From assembly GCF_009765355.1 (NCBI RefSeq), contig NZ_VTHK01000004.1, positions 310,001 to 374,000 of the forward strand: a stretch of DNA of 64,000 nucleotides, written 5' to 3'. This stretch comes from Amycolatopsis anabasis. Its GTDB lineage: Bacteria > Actinomycetota > Actinomycetes > Mycobacteriales > Pseudonocardiaceae. Both the position numbers and the translations under genes were made by a program. The notes under the pieces are model-generated. The model made no database searches. It was not told where the DNA came from and saw only the letters and a list, made by a program, of their open reading frames with translations. Shown piece after piece: positions 41,815 to 50,537 of the stretch (its first letter is position 1; each line of letters opens with the position of its first letter).

Positions 41815-42885
41815 TCAGGGCTTCTCGAGCATCCGTTTCTCGCCGGCCTCGGCCTGGGCGAGCAGGTCCTTCCAGTACTGCGCCTGTTCGACGGCGGACT
41901 GCCGCTCGGCGGTCCATTGCTCCAGGTTGGTCTGGGCCGGTCCGCCGATCGCCTGCCAGTTCGGTCCGGTGGCGGCCTGCGCGGCGGCGGCCACCGCGCG
42001 CCAGTTTTCCGCCTGCCGCAAGGCGAACTCCTGCGCGTCGGCCCAAGCCGTGCGTGCCGGAGCGGTCTGGTCCGCCGCGGTCCGCCAAGCGCGGGCGGCG
42101 GCTTCACGCAGTTGCACCGCGACCTCGTCCGCGGCTTCGCGCGCGGCCTTTTCGGCCGCCTGCGCCTCGGCGGCGAGCCTGTGCGCGGTGGCCCGCCAGA
42201 CGGTGTTGTTGTTCGCCGACGCCATCCGGAATGCGTCCAGGTCCAGCTGACCGGCGCTGGCCCAGCCGTAGGCGAAGAACTCGACCAGGTCACCGTCGTC
42301 CGATCCCGGCCGCAACGCCCATTTGACCGCGGAACGCACCTGCTCACCGGGGTCGACTTCACCCAGATGCCGGACGAACGCGCGGTCGGCTTCGATGATC
42401 GCGCGCTTTTGCGCACCCGAAGCCTCGCGCGCCAGCCGATCCCGTTCTTTGGCCGCGTCGAAGCCAGTGCGCACGAACTCTTCACGCTGGGCGGCGGTAC
42501 CGTTCACGACCTGGCGCGCCGCGGCGTTCACCTCCGGCGAGAAGTCCGGGAGGTAAGTCTCCAGGACCTGGTGGACGAAGTCGGCGTTTCGCGCGTCAGA
42601 TTCGTCGGAAAGGCTTACCAGGTAGTCGAATTCCTCGTTGAGGAACCGGGCGACCGCCGCCTCCTGGTCGGTGTGGCTCAGGGCGAGCTGGGCCGAGACG
42701 CGGATCAGCGCACGGGGATCCCGGAAGGCCAGGTACCACGTCCACTCCAGATCTGCCGACGCGTCGGCGACCCGGACCGGCCCGGAAGCCACCACGCCCG
42801 GCACGCCGGGCGCCGCCATCGCGGGAGAACCCGACAACGCGATCACCACACCGCACAGTCCGACCGCGAACGCACGCTTGAACAC
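41815..42885 (-). CDS. Secreted ALF-repeat helical protein
   Basis: 356 residues and first gene of the leftward ALF operon. Residues 1-25 are a signal peptide (LCGVVIALSGSPAMA). ALF-like repeats cover about 50-210 (IRVSAQLALSHTDQEAAVAR, VNAAARQVVNGTAAQREEFV, VRSAVKWALRPGSDDGDLVE). The C-terminal 140 residues are Ala-rich helix (RLAAEAQAAEKAAREAADEV) ending in a charged tail. It resembles the N-terminal half of the next gene but has no toxin domain, so it could be a partner or chaperone outside the membrane. GTG at 42885 follows GGGGAGA. Gap to the next gene is 54 bases. Function unknown. Confidence 0.78.
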   Translation of the reverse strand: MFKRAFAVGLCGVVIALSGSPAMAAPGVPGVVASGPVRVADASADLEWTWYLAFRDPRALIRVSAQLALSHTDQEAAVARFLNEEFDYLVSLSDESDARNADFVHQVLETYLPDFSPEVNAAARQVVNGTAAQREEFVRTGFDAAKERDRLAREASGAQKRAIIEADRAFVRHLGEVDPGEQVRSAVKWALRPGSDDGDLVEFFAYGWASAGQLDLDAFRMASANNNTVWRATAHRLAAEAQAAEKAAREAADEVAVQLREAAARAWRTAADQTAPARTAWADAQEFALRQAENWRAVAAAAQAATGPNWQAIGGPAQTNLEQWTAERQSAVEQAQYWKDLLAQAEAGEKRMLEKP

Positions 42886-43144
42886 CGGAAGTTCTCCCCC
42901 TTGATCAGATGGCCACCCCAGCCGGGTTCAAAGTAACCGATTGCCCCGGCTTTACACCAGCAGGAAAAGAACCGTGCTTGATCGACTAGCACTGCGGAAA
43001 ACGACGGAAAATCAATGGTGAATGACGTCAACCGCTAGGCCGAATGGTCTCTTCGCGACAGAAAGAAGGTATGCCAAAACCGGGCCGCGGCCCTTGCCTC
43101 AGAGATATCTCCGAACGGGCCGCGAGTGTTACCGGTCAGGTTTT

Positions 43145-44204
43145 CACCCGTCCAGGCGAGTGATCGCGGACCAGCGGGGAATCTGGTCCGCCAGGGTCGC
43201 GCCGAAGACCGGCCTGGCGGTGATCGCCTTCCGGTCCGAAGAGTGCGGCAGGGCACTTTGGCGAAAAAGTGCTCCGCCTCCGACGCGTTGCCGTTCGCAC
43301 CACCGCCGGTGCGGCTGAGGTACCACGTGCCGTCGCAGGAGACGGCGCCCTGGACATTGGCGACCGGGAGCCGGAACGCCTTGTCGGCGTGCCAGTTGCC
43401 GTCGGCGCCGAGCTTCGGGAGCCCGGTTTCGCTGTTCAGCGGCCACTGGGCGACGCGGCCGTTCTCGTCCGGGATGCTGCCCTTCGAGCAGTACTCGCCG
43501 GTGATCAGTTTGTCCGCGGCGCCGCGGTCCAGCGAGATGAAGGAGTACTTCGGAGTGCCTTTCCCGGTGCACTTGTAGTCCGGCGGGAATTCCGCGAGAC
43601 CGCCCGGGTTTTCCCAGGAGGCGACCTGCGGCATCACGTACCGGTAACCGAAGGAGTAGTACTTCCCGTTCTGCCGCCCGATTTGTTTCTTGTCCCCGAG
43701 ATCGGCCTTGTCCCCGGGCGGCCTTCAGATCGAAGATCTTGCGCATGTCGAACGCCCGGATGCCGCGGTTGGCAGCACGTGCTGGTACTTCTTGGTGGCG
43801 GGGTCCAAAAAGGACACTCGGACGCCCTTTCCGCACCGGTGCCACCCTTGTCGTACCAGCTCACCAGGAGCGCCGCTTGCCGGCGTCCGGGCCGTCGAAG
43901 CAGTACCGCTGCGCCGGGGCGTCATGTCCTTGAACGCCGGGGACTCGCAGTCGTCGCCGCACTTCGCCTGGCGGCTGACCTGTTCGAGGATGTTCTGCAC
44001 GCCGAGTTTCGGCAGTTCCTTGTCCAGCTTCGCGATCCGGTCGGGGAAGCTGCCGTTGTGCTTCGACGGGTTGAGCTGGAAGTCGCTCTTGCTCGGTGGC
44101 GTGGGATTCGGGTTCGGCCCGGGCGACGGACTCGGCTCCTGCGCCGCCGCCGTCCCGGTCACGGTGGCCCCGATGACCGCTGTCACCAGCGCCAACGCGA
44201 CCAA
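43145..44204 (-). pseudogene. Decayed secreted-protein gene with several frameshifts
   Basis: Coding-like fragments of one protein are spread over at least three frames. From 44204: a signal peptide, a Pro/Ser linker and KLGVQNILEQVSRQAKCGDD up to FKDMTP. Then, in another frame, QRYCFDGPDAGKRRSW and SWYDKGGTG; back in the first frame VRVSFLDPATKKYQHVLP; then RAFDMRKIFDLKAA; then QNGKYYSFGYRYVMPQVASW through GTWYLSRTGGGANGN; finally LPHSSDRKAITARPVFGATL in another frame. The order matches a known-looking family of actinobacterial secreted proteins of unknown role, but a stretch after KYQHVLP and the normal C-terminus appear missing. At least four indels are needed, so it is a pseudogene rather than a sequencing slip. 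Confidence 0.75.
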
Positions 44205-44237
44205 ACGTGGCTATTCAAACCTGGCACAACCCACCCG

Positions 44238-44301
44238 CACACGAGTCGCCCGTTTCGGTCGCGCGAGTCCCGCGTTTCGGTAGGGCGAGTTCCGCGTTTC
44301 G
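44238..44301. repeat. Array of three inverted-orientation 22-bp repeat units
   Basis: Three adjacent units of 21-22 bp end in CGTTTCG and contain GAGTCGCC, GAGTCCCG and GAGTTCCG, the reverse complement of the CGAAA...GGGACTCG unit found at 9091-9235 and 61195-61260. They occupy the spacer between the pseudogene start and the end of the first C39-like gene. Confidence 0.75.
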
Positions 44302-44309
44302 TGCGGAGG

Positions 44310-44978
44310 TCAGGCGCTGTAGCCCTTGGGCGGGATCAGCGTGGCCAGCTGGTCGAAGGTGAGCCAGTAGATCTGGTTTCCCCCGAACGACGCCGGATCC
44401 GCGATCTTCACGGTCATATCCGAGCTGTCGTACCCGATCACCGTGAAGTAGTGGTAGATCGTGTAGTTCGGGTAGCCGGGCGGGTGGTTGTTCGCCGGGG
44501 CGACGATGTTCGCGACGATCGCGTACCCGTTGTTGACGTCCAGCACGATGTCCCGCCACAGCAGGTCCCGCTGCGCCTGGGTCGGCGGGTCGTTCGGCAT
44601 CTCCTTGGTCTCGTACCACCCGGTGCCGAGGTTCTGGTTGAGCACGCCGGTGACCTGGCCGATCCAGTCCGTGCCGTTGGTCGTGGTGCCGAGTTGCGCG
44701 GCGAGCGTGCCCTGGCTCGGCACGTTCGAAGTCCGCGCCGAGATCGCGATCCGGGTCGCCGCCGGGCCGCACCAGTACCCCGTCTCCTGCACCTGGTAGT
44801 CGACGTTGAGCACCGCGGCGGCCCGGATGCCGTCGCCCTGCGGCATCGCGGGCGACGGCAGCCGCGGCACGCTCGCCGGGGCCGGGACGACGAACTTGGT
44901 CTCCGCGTTGGCCAGCCCCGGCAAGCCGAGCAAACCGGTCGCCGCGACGAGCGCGGCGACGAACAAGCGTCGCTTCAT
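44310..44978 (-). CDS. Secreted C39-like cysteine peptidase family protein (copy 2)
   Basis: 222 residues. Signal peptide 1-25 (RRLFVAALVAATGLLGLPGL). The mature domain has the papain-like triad positions of the C39/C39_2 group: Cys in QVQETGYWCGPAATRIAISA, His in YTIYHYFTVIGYDSSD and Asp in VKIADPASFGGNQIYW. Between them lie NGTDWIGQVTGVLNQNLGTG and NNHPPGYPN. It is about 65 percent identical by eye to the gene 118 bases upstream. Stand-alone secreted C39-like proteins may be peptidases or transglutaminase-like enzymes; the substrate is unknown. Start at ATG 44978 with AAAGGA upstream. Confidence 0.85.
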   Translation of the reverse strand: MKRRLFVAALVAATGLLGLPGLANAETKFVVPAPASVPRLPSPAMPQGDGIRAAAVLNVDYQVQETGYWCGPAATRIAISARTSNVPSQGTLAAQLGTTTNGTDWIGQVTGVLNQNLGTGWYETKEMPNDPPTQAQRDLLWRDIVLDVNNGYAIVANIVAPANNHPPGYPNYTIYHYFTVIGYDSSDMTVKIADPASFGGNQIYWLTFDQLATLIPPKGYSA

Positions 44979-45096
44979 GACAGTCCTTTCCCCAGCTATG
45001 ACGGTTTCTTTCCGCCCAACAAAGAAATAATGGGGAAAGGCGGCCACTTTGTCCCGTGTGGATCTTCAAACAGCCCCGAATGGCCCAATACGACGG

Positions 45097-45720
45097 TCAG
45101 GCCGCGTACCCCTTGGGCGGGATCAGCGACGCGAGCTGGTCGAACGACAGCCAGTAGATCTGGTTTCCGCCGAACGACGCCGGATCGGCGATCTGCACGG
45201 TCGAGTTGCCGCCGTCGTAGCCGATGACCGTGAAGTAGTGGTAGATCGTCTCGTCGGGGTAGCCCGGCGGGTGGTTGTTCGGCGGAGCCACGATGTTCGT
45301 GACGACCGCGTACCCGTTGTCGATGTCGTAGACGATGTCGTTCCAGAGCTGGGTCTTCTGCTCCGGGCTCGGCGGATCGCTCGGCATCTCCTTGACCTCG
45401 TACCAGTTCCCGCCGAGGTTCGCGTTCAACGCGTTCGCCACCTGGCTGATGTGGTCCGTGCCGTTCTCCGTGGTCCCCATCTGGGCCGCGAGATCGCCCT
45501 GGCTGGGCAGGCTCCGGGTCCGCGCCGACTGCGCGATCCGGACGGCCGCGGGCCCGCACCAGTACCCGGTCTCCTGCACCTGGTACTCGATGTCGAGCGA
45601 CTTCGCGGCGACCTGGGCGGCCGCCGGAGCCGCGGGCACGTCGGCGGTGGCGACCCCGGAGAACCCGAACACCCCGGCGGCGGCCACCGCGACGGCCGTG
45701 ACGATCAGTCTGTTTTTCAT
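45097..45720 (-). CDS. Secreted C39-like cysteine peptidase family protein (copy 1)
   Basis: 207 residues: signal peptide 1-27, short Ala-rich linker, then the same domain as its downstream duplicate, with Cys in YQVQETGYWCGPAAVRIAQS, His in ETIYHYFTVIGYDGGN and Asp in VQIADPASFGG. The two copies share even the end LASLIPPKGYAA/LATLIPPKGYSA, showing recent tandem duplication. GGGAGGATG precedes the ATG at 45720. The AT-rich spacer to the divergent sigma factor gene (45721-45809) should hold its promoter, so expression may be linked to that sigma factor. No sequence evidence proves the link. Confidence 0.87.
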   Translation of the reverse strand: MKNRLIVTAVAVAAAGVFGFSGVATADVPAAPAAAQVAAKSLDIEYQVQETGYWCGPAAVRIAQSARTRSLPSQGDLAAQMGTTENGTDHISQVANALNANLGGNWYEVKEMPSDPPSPEQKTQLWNDIVYDIDNGYAVVTNIVAPPNNHPPGYPDETIYHYFTVIGYDGGNSTVQIADPASFGGNQIYWLSFDQLASLIPPKGYAA

Positions 45721-45809
45721 AACATCCTCCCAGTAGGTTAGTAAGTAACGCACTTTTTAGCCCTATAGTTACCTATGCACAACCCCTGAGTACGTGGCCA
45801 AGACAAGGT
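45721..45809. promoter_or_regulatory. AT-rich divergent promoter region
   Basis: 89 bases between diverging starts of the C39-like gene and the fused sigma gene. It is the most AT-rich non-toxin stretch nearby (GTTAGTAAGTAACG and CTATAGTTACCTATGC). TATAGTTA and TTACTAAC on the two strands are possible -10 elements; no assignment is firm. Confidence 0.4.
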
Positions 45810-47321
45810 ATGACCATGACGAGCGCCGCCAGGGCTCGCGACACCGAGCGGCCCGACCTCTCCGCCCCCGACGCCGGACAGGCCCTGATCAGGCTCTTCG
45901 ACGAGCACGCGATGTCCCTGCACCGCTACCTGGCCCGGCGGCTCGACGCCGCGACCGCCGACGATCTCGTCGCCGAGACCTTTCTGGCCGCCTGGCGGCA
46001 ACGATCGGGCTACAACCCGATTCGCGGCACCGCCCGCGCCTGGCTCTTCGGCGTCGCGACGAACCTGGCGCGCTCCCAGGCCCGCCGCGAAGCCCGGGGC
46101 CTGCGCGCGCTGGCCCGCGAACCCAACCGGCTCGCCGGGGCGCTGGCCGAACTCCGGGTGGAGGAGCGGGAGGTCCTGCTGCTCGTCGCCTGGGCCGAGC
46201 TGATGCCGGCCGTGGCCGCCGGGGTGCTGGGCCTGCCCCTCACGACCGTCCGGACCCGCCTGCGCCGCGCCCGACGCGCGCTGCGCAAACACGTCGACGA
46301 GGGGAAGCTCGGCACCGGCTGGGAAATCAGGGTCGACACGGCGGTGAGCGCCCTGCGGGTGGATGTGCCGGAGATGAGCCCGCACGCCTACGTGGACGCC
46401 CGCGCCCGGCTGATCGGGGCGATCGGCGGTGTGCGCCTCGAGCGGGAGCCGCCCCCGCGCCGCGCCACCCGGTTCCGGCTCGCCGCCGCGGCCCTGGGCG
46501 CCACCGCGACGGCGATCGTGGTGCTGGCGACCGGAATCCTGCTCGTCGACAACGGCCCGGGCCCCCGGGCCCCCGGCGCCGATCCGGCCACGTTCGCACC
46601 CCAGCCACCGCGCCCGCCGGTGGTGCCGGGCGAGCGGACGCCGCCGCTGCCGGGGATGCCGGACCGGCCGCGGAACGCGGCGATCAAGCTCGCCGACCGG
46701 GTGTCCGACCCGCCGCAGGCACCGGGGCAGTACCTCTACACGGTCCGGCTGGCCACCGGTCCCGGTTCCGGCGACCTGCGGGAACGCCCGTCCACCCGGG
46801 AGGAGTGGGTGCCGTTCGACCGACTCGGCGACTGGCAGCTGACCGTGGACACCGGCGAGGACACCCTGGTCGCGCCGGGCGGGAGATACCGGCCCGGCCA
46901 GGACGGCTGGGCCGCGGCGGAGCACGGCCAGGCGTGGCTGGACTCGTTACCGCGCGATCCCGCGAAGCTCTACGACCAGCTGGCGCACGAGGCCGACGGC
47001 CGCCCCGATCCCGCGGCGCACTTCTTCCTGCTCGCCTCCGGTGTGCTCACCCGGCCGGTCCCCGCCGATCTGCGCGCGACCTTCTACCGCACGCTGAGCT
47101 ACCTGCCCTGGTTGGAGGTCGACGAGAACGCGCGGACCGGCAACGGGCGCGCGGCGGTCTCCCTCACCATGACCGACTACACCGGCGCATGGGAGGAGCT
47201 GCAGGTCGACCCGGGCAACGGCCTGGTGATCGGGCACCGGAAGCGGCAGCCGACCCTGGTCCGCTTCGAGTCGTCGATCGGCTACACCGTGGTGAACGAA
47301 CGGGGTGCGAAGCCCGCGTGA
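45810..47321 (+). CDS. ECF sigma factor fused to a membrane-spanning CU044_5270-type domain
   Basis: 503 residues. Residues about 24-95 are sigma-2 (LIRLFDEHAMSLHRYLARRL, ADDLVAETFLAAWRQRSGYN), residues about 110-165 sigma-4 (VEEREVLLLVAWAELMPAVA, LPLTTVRTRLRRARRALRKH). After about 55 residues a transmembrane helix lies at about 222-246 (ATAIVVLATGILLVDNG), then a 255-residue extracytoplasmic domain (APGQYLYTVRLATGPGSGDL, YDQLAHEADGRPDPAAHFFL, YLPWLEVDENARTGNGRAAV). That second part equals the protein encoded separately at 47987. The sigma factor is thus tied to the membrane and probably needs proteolysis, or acts as a membrane-bound form. A second ATG two codons on is an equally good start. 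Confidence 0.88.
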   Translation: MTMTSAARARDTERPDLSAPDAGQALIRLFDEHAMSLHRYLARRLDAATADDLVAETFLAAWRQRSGYNPIRGTARAWLFGVATNLARSQARREARGLRALAREPNRLAGALAELRVEEREVLLLVAWAELMPAVAAGVLGLPLTTVRTRLRRARRALRKHVDEGKLGTGWEIRVDTAVSALRVDVPEMSPHAYVDARARLIGAIGGVRLEREPPPRRATRFRLAAAALGATATAIVVLATGILLVDNGPGPRAPGADPATFAPQPPRPPVVPGERTPPLPGMPDRPRNAAIKLADRVSDPPQAPGQYLYTVRLATGPGSGDLRERPSTREEWVPFDRLGDWQLTVDTGEDTLVAPGGRYRPGQDGWAAAEHGQAWLDSLPRDPAKLYDQLAHEADGRPDPAAHFFLLASGVLTRPVPADLRATFYRTLSYLPWLEVDENARTGNGRAAVSLTMTDYTGAWEELQVDPGNGLVIGHRKRQPTLVRFESSIGYTVVNERGAKPA

Positions 47322-47352
47322 ACGCGGCGCGGGGCTCCGGGCAATACCGGAT

Positions 47353-47994
47353 ATGCACCCGATGACCGAAGACCAGCAGCCGGCCGGGCCGGCGCCGGGA
47401 CTCGAGCGGCCGGATCTCGGCGGCGAGGATCCGGCGCCGGTGTTCGGCCGGCTCTTCGACGCCCACGCGCGTCCGCTGCACCGCTACCTAGCGCGGCGGG
47501 CGGGCAGCGAGACCGCACACGACCTGGTGGCCGAGACGTTCCTCGTCGCCCTCCGCCGGCGCGACTCGTACCGGCCGGAATCCGGTACCGCGAGAGCCTG
47601 GCTGTACGGGATCGCGACGAACCTGCTCCGCCACCACCTCCGCGGCGAGACCAGAGCGCTGACCGCCACCGCACGCCTGGCGCACGAACACGAATCCACC
47701 GTGGCGGGCCACGACTCGCGGGTCGCCGACCAGGTGGACGCCCAGGTCCGCGCGGCCCGGCTCGCCGGGGCGCTGGCCCAGCTCGCGCCCGCCGACCGCG
47801 ACACGCTGCTCCTGGTGTCGTGGGCGGGGCTGGAACCGGCCGAAGCCGCCGAGGCGCTCGGCGTCCCGCCGGGGACGGTGCGTTCCCGGCTGCACCGGGT
47901 GCGCCGCTGGCTCCGCGCCAACGCCCCGCAGGTGCACAACGGACAGTCCACAAGAGACAGCTACGACGCGGAGGAGGCAAGCGATCATGAGTGA
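47353..47994 (+). CDS. ECF-subfamily RNA polymerase sigma factor
   Basis: 213 residues. Sigma-2 at about 35-105 (VFGRLFDAHARPLHRYLARR, AHDLVAETFLVALRRRDSYR) and sigma-4 at about 135-190 (LAPADRDTLLLVSWAGLEPA, VPPGTVRSRLHRVRRWLRAN). It is a paralogue of the sigma part of the upstream fusion. Its stop overlaps the start of the CU044_5270-type gene by eight bases, so the pair is translationally coupled, as sigma/anti-sigma pairs usually are. The first ATG with a reasonable context was chosen; a GTG at 47305 overlapping the previous gene is possible. Regulon is unknown. Confidence 0.9.
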   Translation: MHPMTEDQQPAGPAPGLERPDLGGEDPAPVFGRLFDAHARPLHRYLARRAGSETAHDLVAETFLVALRRRDSYRPESGTARAWLYGIATNLLRHHLRGETRALTATARLAHEHESTVAGHDSRVADQVDAQVRAARLAGALAQLAPADRDTLLLVSWAGLEPAEAAEALGVPPGTVRSRLHRVRRWLRANAPQVHNGQSTRDSYDAEEASDHE

Positions 47995-49069
47995 GGGCGA
48001 CAACCTGCACGCGGTGTGGTCCGAAGAAGAGCTCGACGGCGCGCTCGCCACCCTGCACGCGGACGTCCGGACCGACGAGGGCGAACTCGCCCGGGCCCGG
48101 GCCACCCTGATGCGCGGCGCGGGAATCCCGGTCACCGCCGAGGATTCCGGCACCCGGGCCGTGGAAAACTCGGATGCGGCCGGGAAACCGGCGCGGCACT
48201 GGGCGCGCTGGCTCGCCGCGGCGGCGGCCGTGGTGCTGCTGGTCGCCGGGGCCGTGGTGGTCCGGAACGTGGTTCTCGGCAATCCCACCGCCGCCCCGCC
48301 GGTGGCCAATTCCCAGCAGAACCCGACCGGTATCGAGGGCGTCGGGGCGAAGGACGCGCCGATCCCGCCCGGCCAGTACCGCTACTTCGCCACGCACGCC
48401 TGGCACGGAAGGTATTCGGATCCGGTCGTGGTCCTCGAAGAAGTCATGACCGAGGTGTGGATGCCCGCGGACCCTGAACAGGAATGGCTCCAGCGCACCA
48501 CGAACACCGGCAAGGTGAAGATGCTCGCAGGCACCGAGCAGGAGGCCAGGGCGGCCGGGCTCCTGCCGGGTCCGCAACCGCCCGAGGACAAGCGGGCGCC
48601 ACGCGGCGAGTTCCACGGCCCGATCCAGGGCAGCTGGCAGACACCGACCCCGGAGTTCCTCAAGTCCCTGCCCACCGATCCGCGGCAGCTCTACGACCGG
48701 TTGCGGGCGGACACCGACGGCCGCGGCCAGGATCCCGACAAGGAGATGCTGGTGTACGTGGCCGACGCGATCCGCGGCGGTACCGTCCCCGCGAACGTGC
48801 GGCTCAACCTGTACCGGGCCCTCGAACTCGTGCCCGGCCTCTCGGTCGCACCCAGCACGACCCTCGACGGCCGGACCGGGCTCTCGCTGAGCTTCGACAA
48901 GGCCGGGGAGAAGCAGGAACTCATCATCGACCCGGCCACCGGCGAACCCATCGGCGAACGCCAGACGGCCACCGGCGACGACCGGGGCGTTCCGCGGGGC
49001 ACGGTGTCCTCGGAAACCTCGATCGAAACCGGTATCGCTCCCCGGCTCGGGGTGAAGCCCGGAAGCTGA
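47987..49069 (+). CDS. CU044_5270-type membrane protein, putative anti-sigma partner
   Basis: 360 residues: a cytosolic N-terminus of about 75 residues (EEELDGALATLHADVRTDEG), one transmembrane helix at about 78-100 (LAAAAAVVLLVAGAVVVRNV), and an extracytoplasmic domain of about 255 residues containing PGQYRYFATHAWHGRYSDPV, LYDRLRADTDGRGQDPDKEM, and LVPGLSVAPSTTLDGRTGLS. This family is regularly coded after an ECF sigma factor; the same domain is fused to a sigma factor in the gene at 45810, which supports a physical partnership. It probably holds the sigma factor at the membrane until an envelope signal arrives. GGAGGAGG lies upstream. A strong terminator follows. Confidence 0.82.
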   Translation: MSEGDNLHAVWSEEELDGALATLHADVRTDEGELARARATLMRGAGIPVTAEDSGTRAVENSDAAGKPARHWARWLAAAAAVVLLVAGAVVVRNVVLGNPTAAPPVANSQQNPTGIEGVGAKDAPIPPGQYRYFATHAWHGRYSDPVVVLEEVMTEVWMPADPEQEWLQRTTNTGKVKMLAGTEQEARAAGLLPGPQPPEDKRAPRGEFHGPIQGSWQTPTPEFLKSLPTDPRQLYDRLRADTDGRGQDPDKEMLVYVADAIRGGTVPANVRLNLYRALELVPGLSVAPSTTLDGRTGLSLSFDKAGEKQELIIDPATGEPIGERQTATGDDRGVPRGTVSSETSIETGIAPRLGVKPGS

Positions 49070-49082
49070 CCCGCTTCCGGTC

Positions 49083-49117
49083 GCGGCCCGTGCGCCTGTC
49101 GGGGGCGCACGGGCCGC
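49083..49117. terminator. Bidirectional terminator between the sigma operon and radA
   Basis: A perfect 13-bp stem GCGGCCCGTGCGC (49083-49095) with GCGCACGGGCCGC (49105-49117), 14 bases after one stop and directly before the stop of the converging radA. Confidence 0.85.
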
Positions 49118-49118
49118 A

Positions 49119-50489
49119 TTACGCGCGGGCGCGCTGGGCGGCCAGGACCGCCAGGGCCACATCGCCCGCCTCGAGCACCCGGATGCCGTCCGGCACCTTG
49201 CCCGAATCGGGCGGCACGATCGCGTGCGTGAAGCCCAGCCGGGCGGCCTCGGCGAGGCGGCGCCCCACCCCGGTCACCCGGCGCACCTCACCGGCCAGCC
49301 CCACTTCCCCGATCGCGACCAGGCGCGGCGGCAACGCCACGTCCTGCGCCGCCGACGCCACGGCGAGCGCGACCGCGAGATCGACCGCGGGCTCGGTGAC
49401 CTTCATCCCGCCGACGGTCGCGGTGTAGACGTCCTTGTCGCCCAGCGGCAGCTTGCCGCGCTTCTGCAGCACCGCGAGCACCATGCCGACCCGGGCCGAG
49501 TCGAGACCGCTGACCGCCCGCCGCGGCTGCGGGAGCGTCGAGGACGCGACCAGCGCCTGCACCTCGCCCAGCAGCGGGCGCTTGCCCTCGACCGTGACGG
49601 TGATCGCGGTGCCCGGCACCGGCTCCAGGGTCCGGTTCATGAACAGGCCGGACGGATCCGGCACCCCGGCGATGCCGTCCTCGCGCAGTTCGAAGCAGCC
49701 GATCTCGTCGGCCGCGCCGAACCGGTTCTTCACCCCGCGCACCAGGCGCAGCGTGGAGTGCCGATCGCCCTCGAAGTGCAGCACGACGTCGACCAGGTGC
49801 TCGAGCACGCGCGGCCCGGCGACCGAACCGTCCTTGGTGACGTGGCCGACCAGCACGACCGGCAGCCCGCGCTCCTTGGCCAGCGCGACCAGCCCCGCGG
49901 TGACCGCGCGGACCTGGGTGACCCCGCCCGGGGTGCCCTCGGCCTGCGGCGAGGACATGGTCTGCACCGAGTCGACGATCAGCAGGCCCGGTCGGACTGC
50001 GTCGACGTGGCCGAGGATCGCGGCCAGATCGCTCTCCGCGGCCAGGAACATGCCCTCGTGCAGGTTGCCGGTGCGTTCGGCGCGCAGCCGCACCTGACCC
50101 GCCGACTCCTCACCGGTGACGTACAACGACGGGCTCGCGGAGCCATCGCGCGCAGCCCATCGATACGCGACCTCCAGCAGCAGGGTCGACTTCCCGACCC
50201 CCGGCTCACCCGCGAGCAGCACCACCGCGCCCGGCACCAGGCCGCCGCCGAGCACCCGGTCGAGCTCGGAGACCCCGGTCTTCCGGGCCCGCGCCGCCTC
50301 GACGTCGACCTCGGCGATCGGCCGTGCGGGCGCGCTCGGCGCCCCGGCGGCCACGCGCGCGATCGGGGGACGGCCGTCGCCGCGTTCCTCGACGGTCCCC
50401 CACGCCTGGCACTCGGGACAGCGGCCGACCCATTTGGCGACCTCGTTCCCGCACTCCGCGCAGCGGTAGCTGATGCCCTTCTTGCCCAC
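49119..50489 (-). CDS. radA: DNA repair protein RadA/Sms
   Basis: 456 residues, the usual length. Order: C4 zinc finger at 8-30 ([20 protein letters not shown]), RecA-like ATPase with Walker [10 protein letters not shown] near residue 100 and Walker B-like LLIVDSVQT, the RadA signature KNRFG ([16 protein letters not shown]), and a C-terminal Lon-protease-like domain ([20 protein letters not shown]). RadA is a DnaB-like helicase that extends D-loop branches during recombination and repair. It is followed downstream on the other side by lpqE and carD in the Mycobacterium-like order. Confidence 0.97.
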   Translation of the reverse strand: MGKKGISYRCAECGNEVAKWVGRCPECQAWGTVEERGDGRPPIARVAAGAPSAPARPIAEVDVEAARARKTGVSELDRVLGGGLVPGAVVLLAGEPGVGKSTLLLEVAYRWAARDGSASPSLYVTGEESAGQVRLRAERTGNLHEGMFLAAESDLAAILGHVDAVRPGLLIVDSVQTMSSPQAEGTPGGVTQVRAVTAGLVALAKERGLPVVLVGHVTKDGSVAGPRVLEHLVDVVLHFEGDRHSTLRLVRGVKNRFGAADEIGCFELREDGIAGVPDPSGLFMNRTLEPVPGTAITVTVEGKRPLLGEVQALVASSTLPQPRRAVSGLDSARVGMVLAVLQKRGKLPLGDKDVYTATVGGMKVTEPAVDLAVALAVASAAQDVALPPRLVAIGEVGLAGEVRRVTGVGRRLAEAARLGFTHAIVPPDSGKVPDGIRVLEAGDVALAVLAAQRARA

Positions 50490-50537
50490 GGGCGAGACGT
50501 TAGCCGCCGGGTCCGACAGTTTCCGGGCAGGCGCGCG

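Noticed and set aside
37981..42936. 1651-codon open frame on the plus strand opposite the ALF operon
   Set aside because: It runs across three genes of the opposite strand and its product is an Arg/Gly-rich low-complexity chain; the minus strand has signal peptides, ALF repeats and ribosome-binding sites.
43035..43637. Intact 200-residue gene on the minus strand
   Set aside because: Its middle matches a fragment of a longer secreted protein, but it lacks that protein's start and its last 70 residues are out-of-frame low-complexity sequence, so it is part of the pseudogene.
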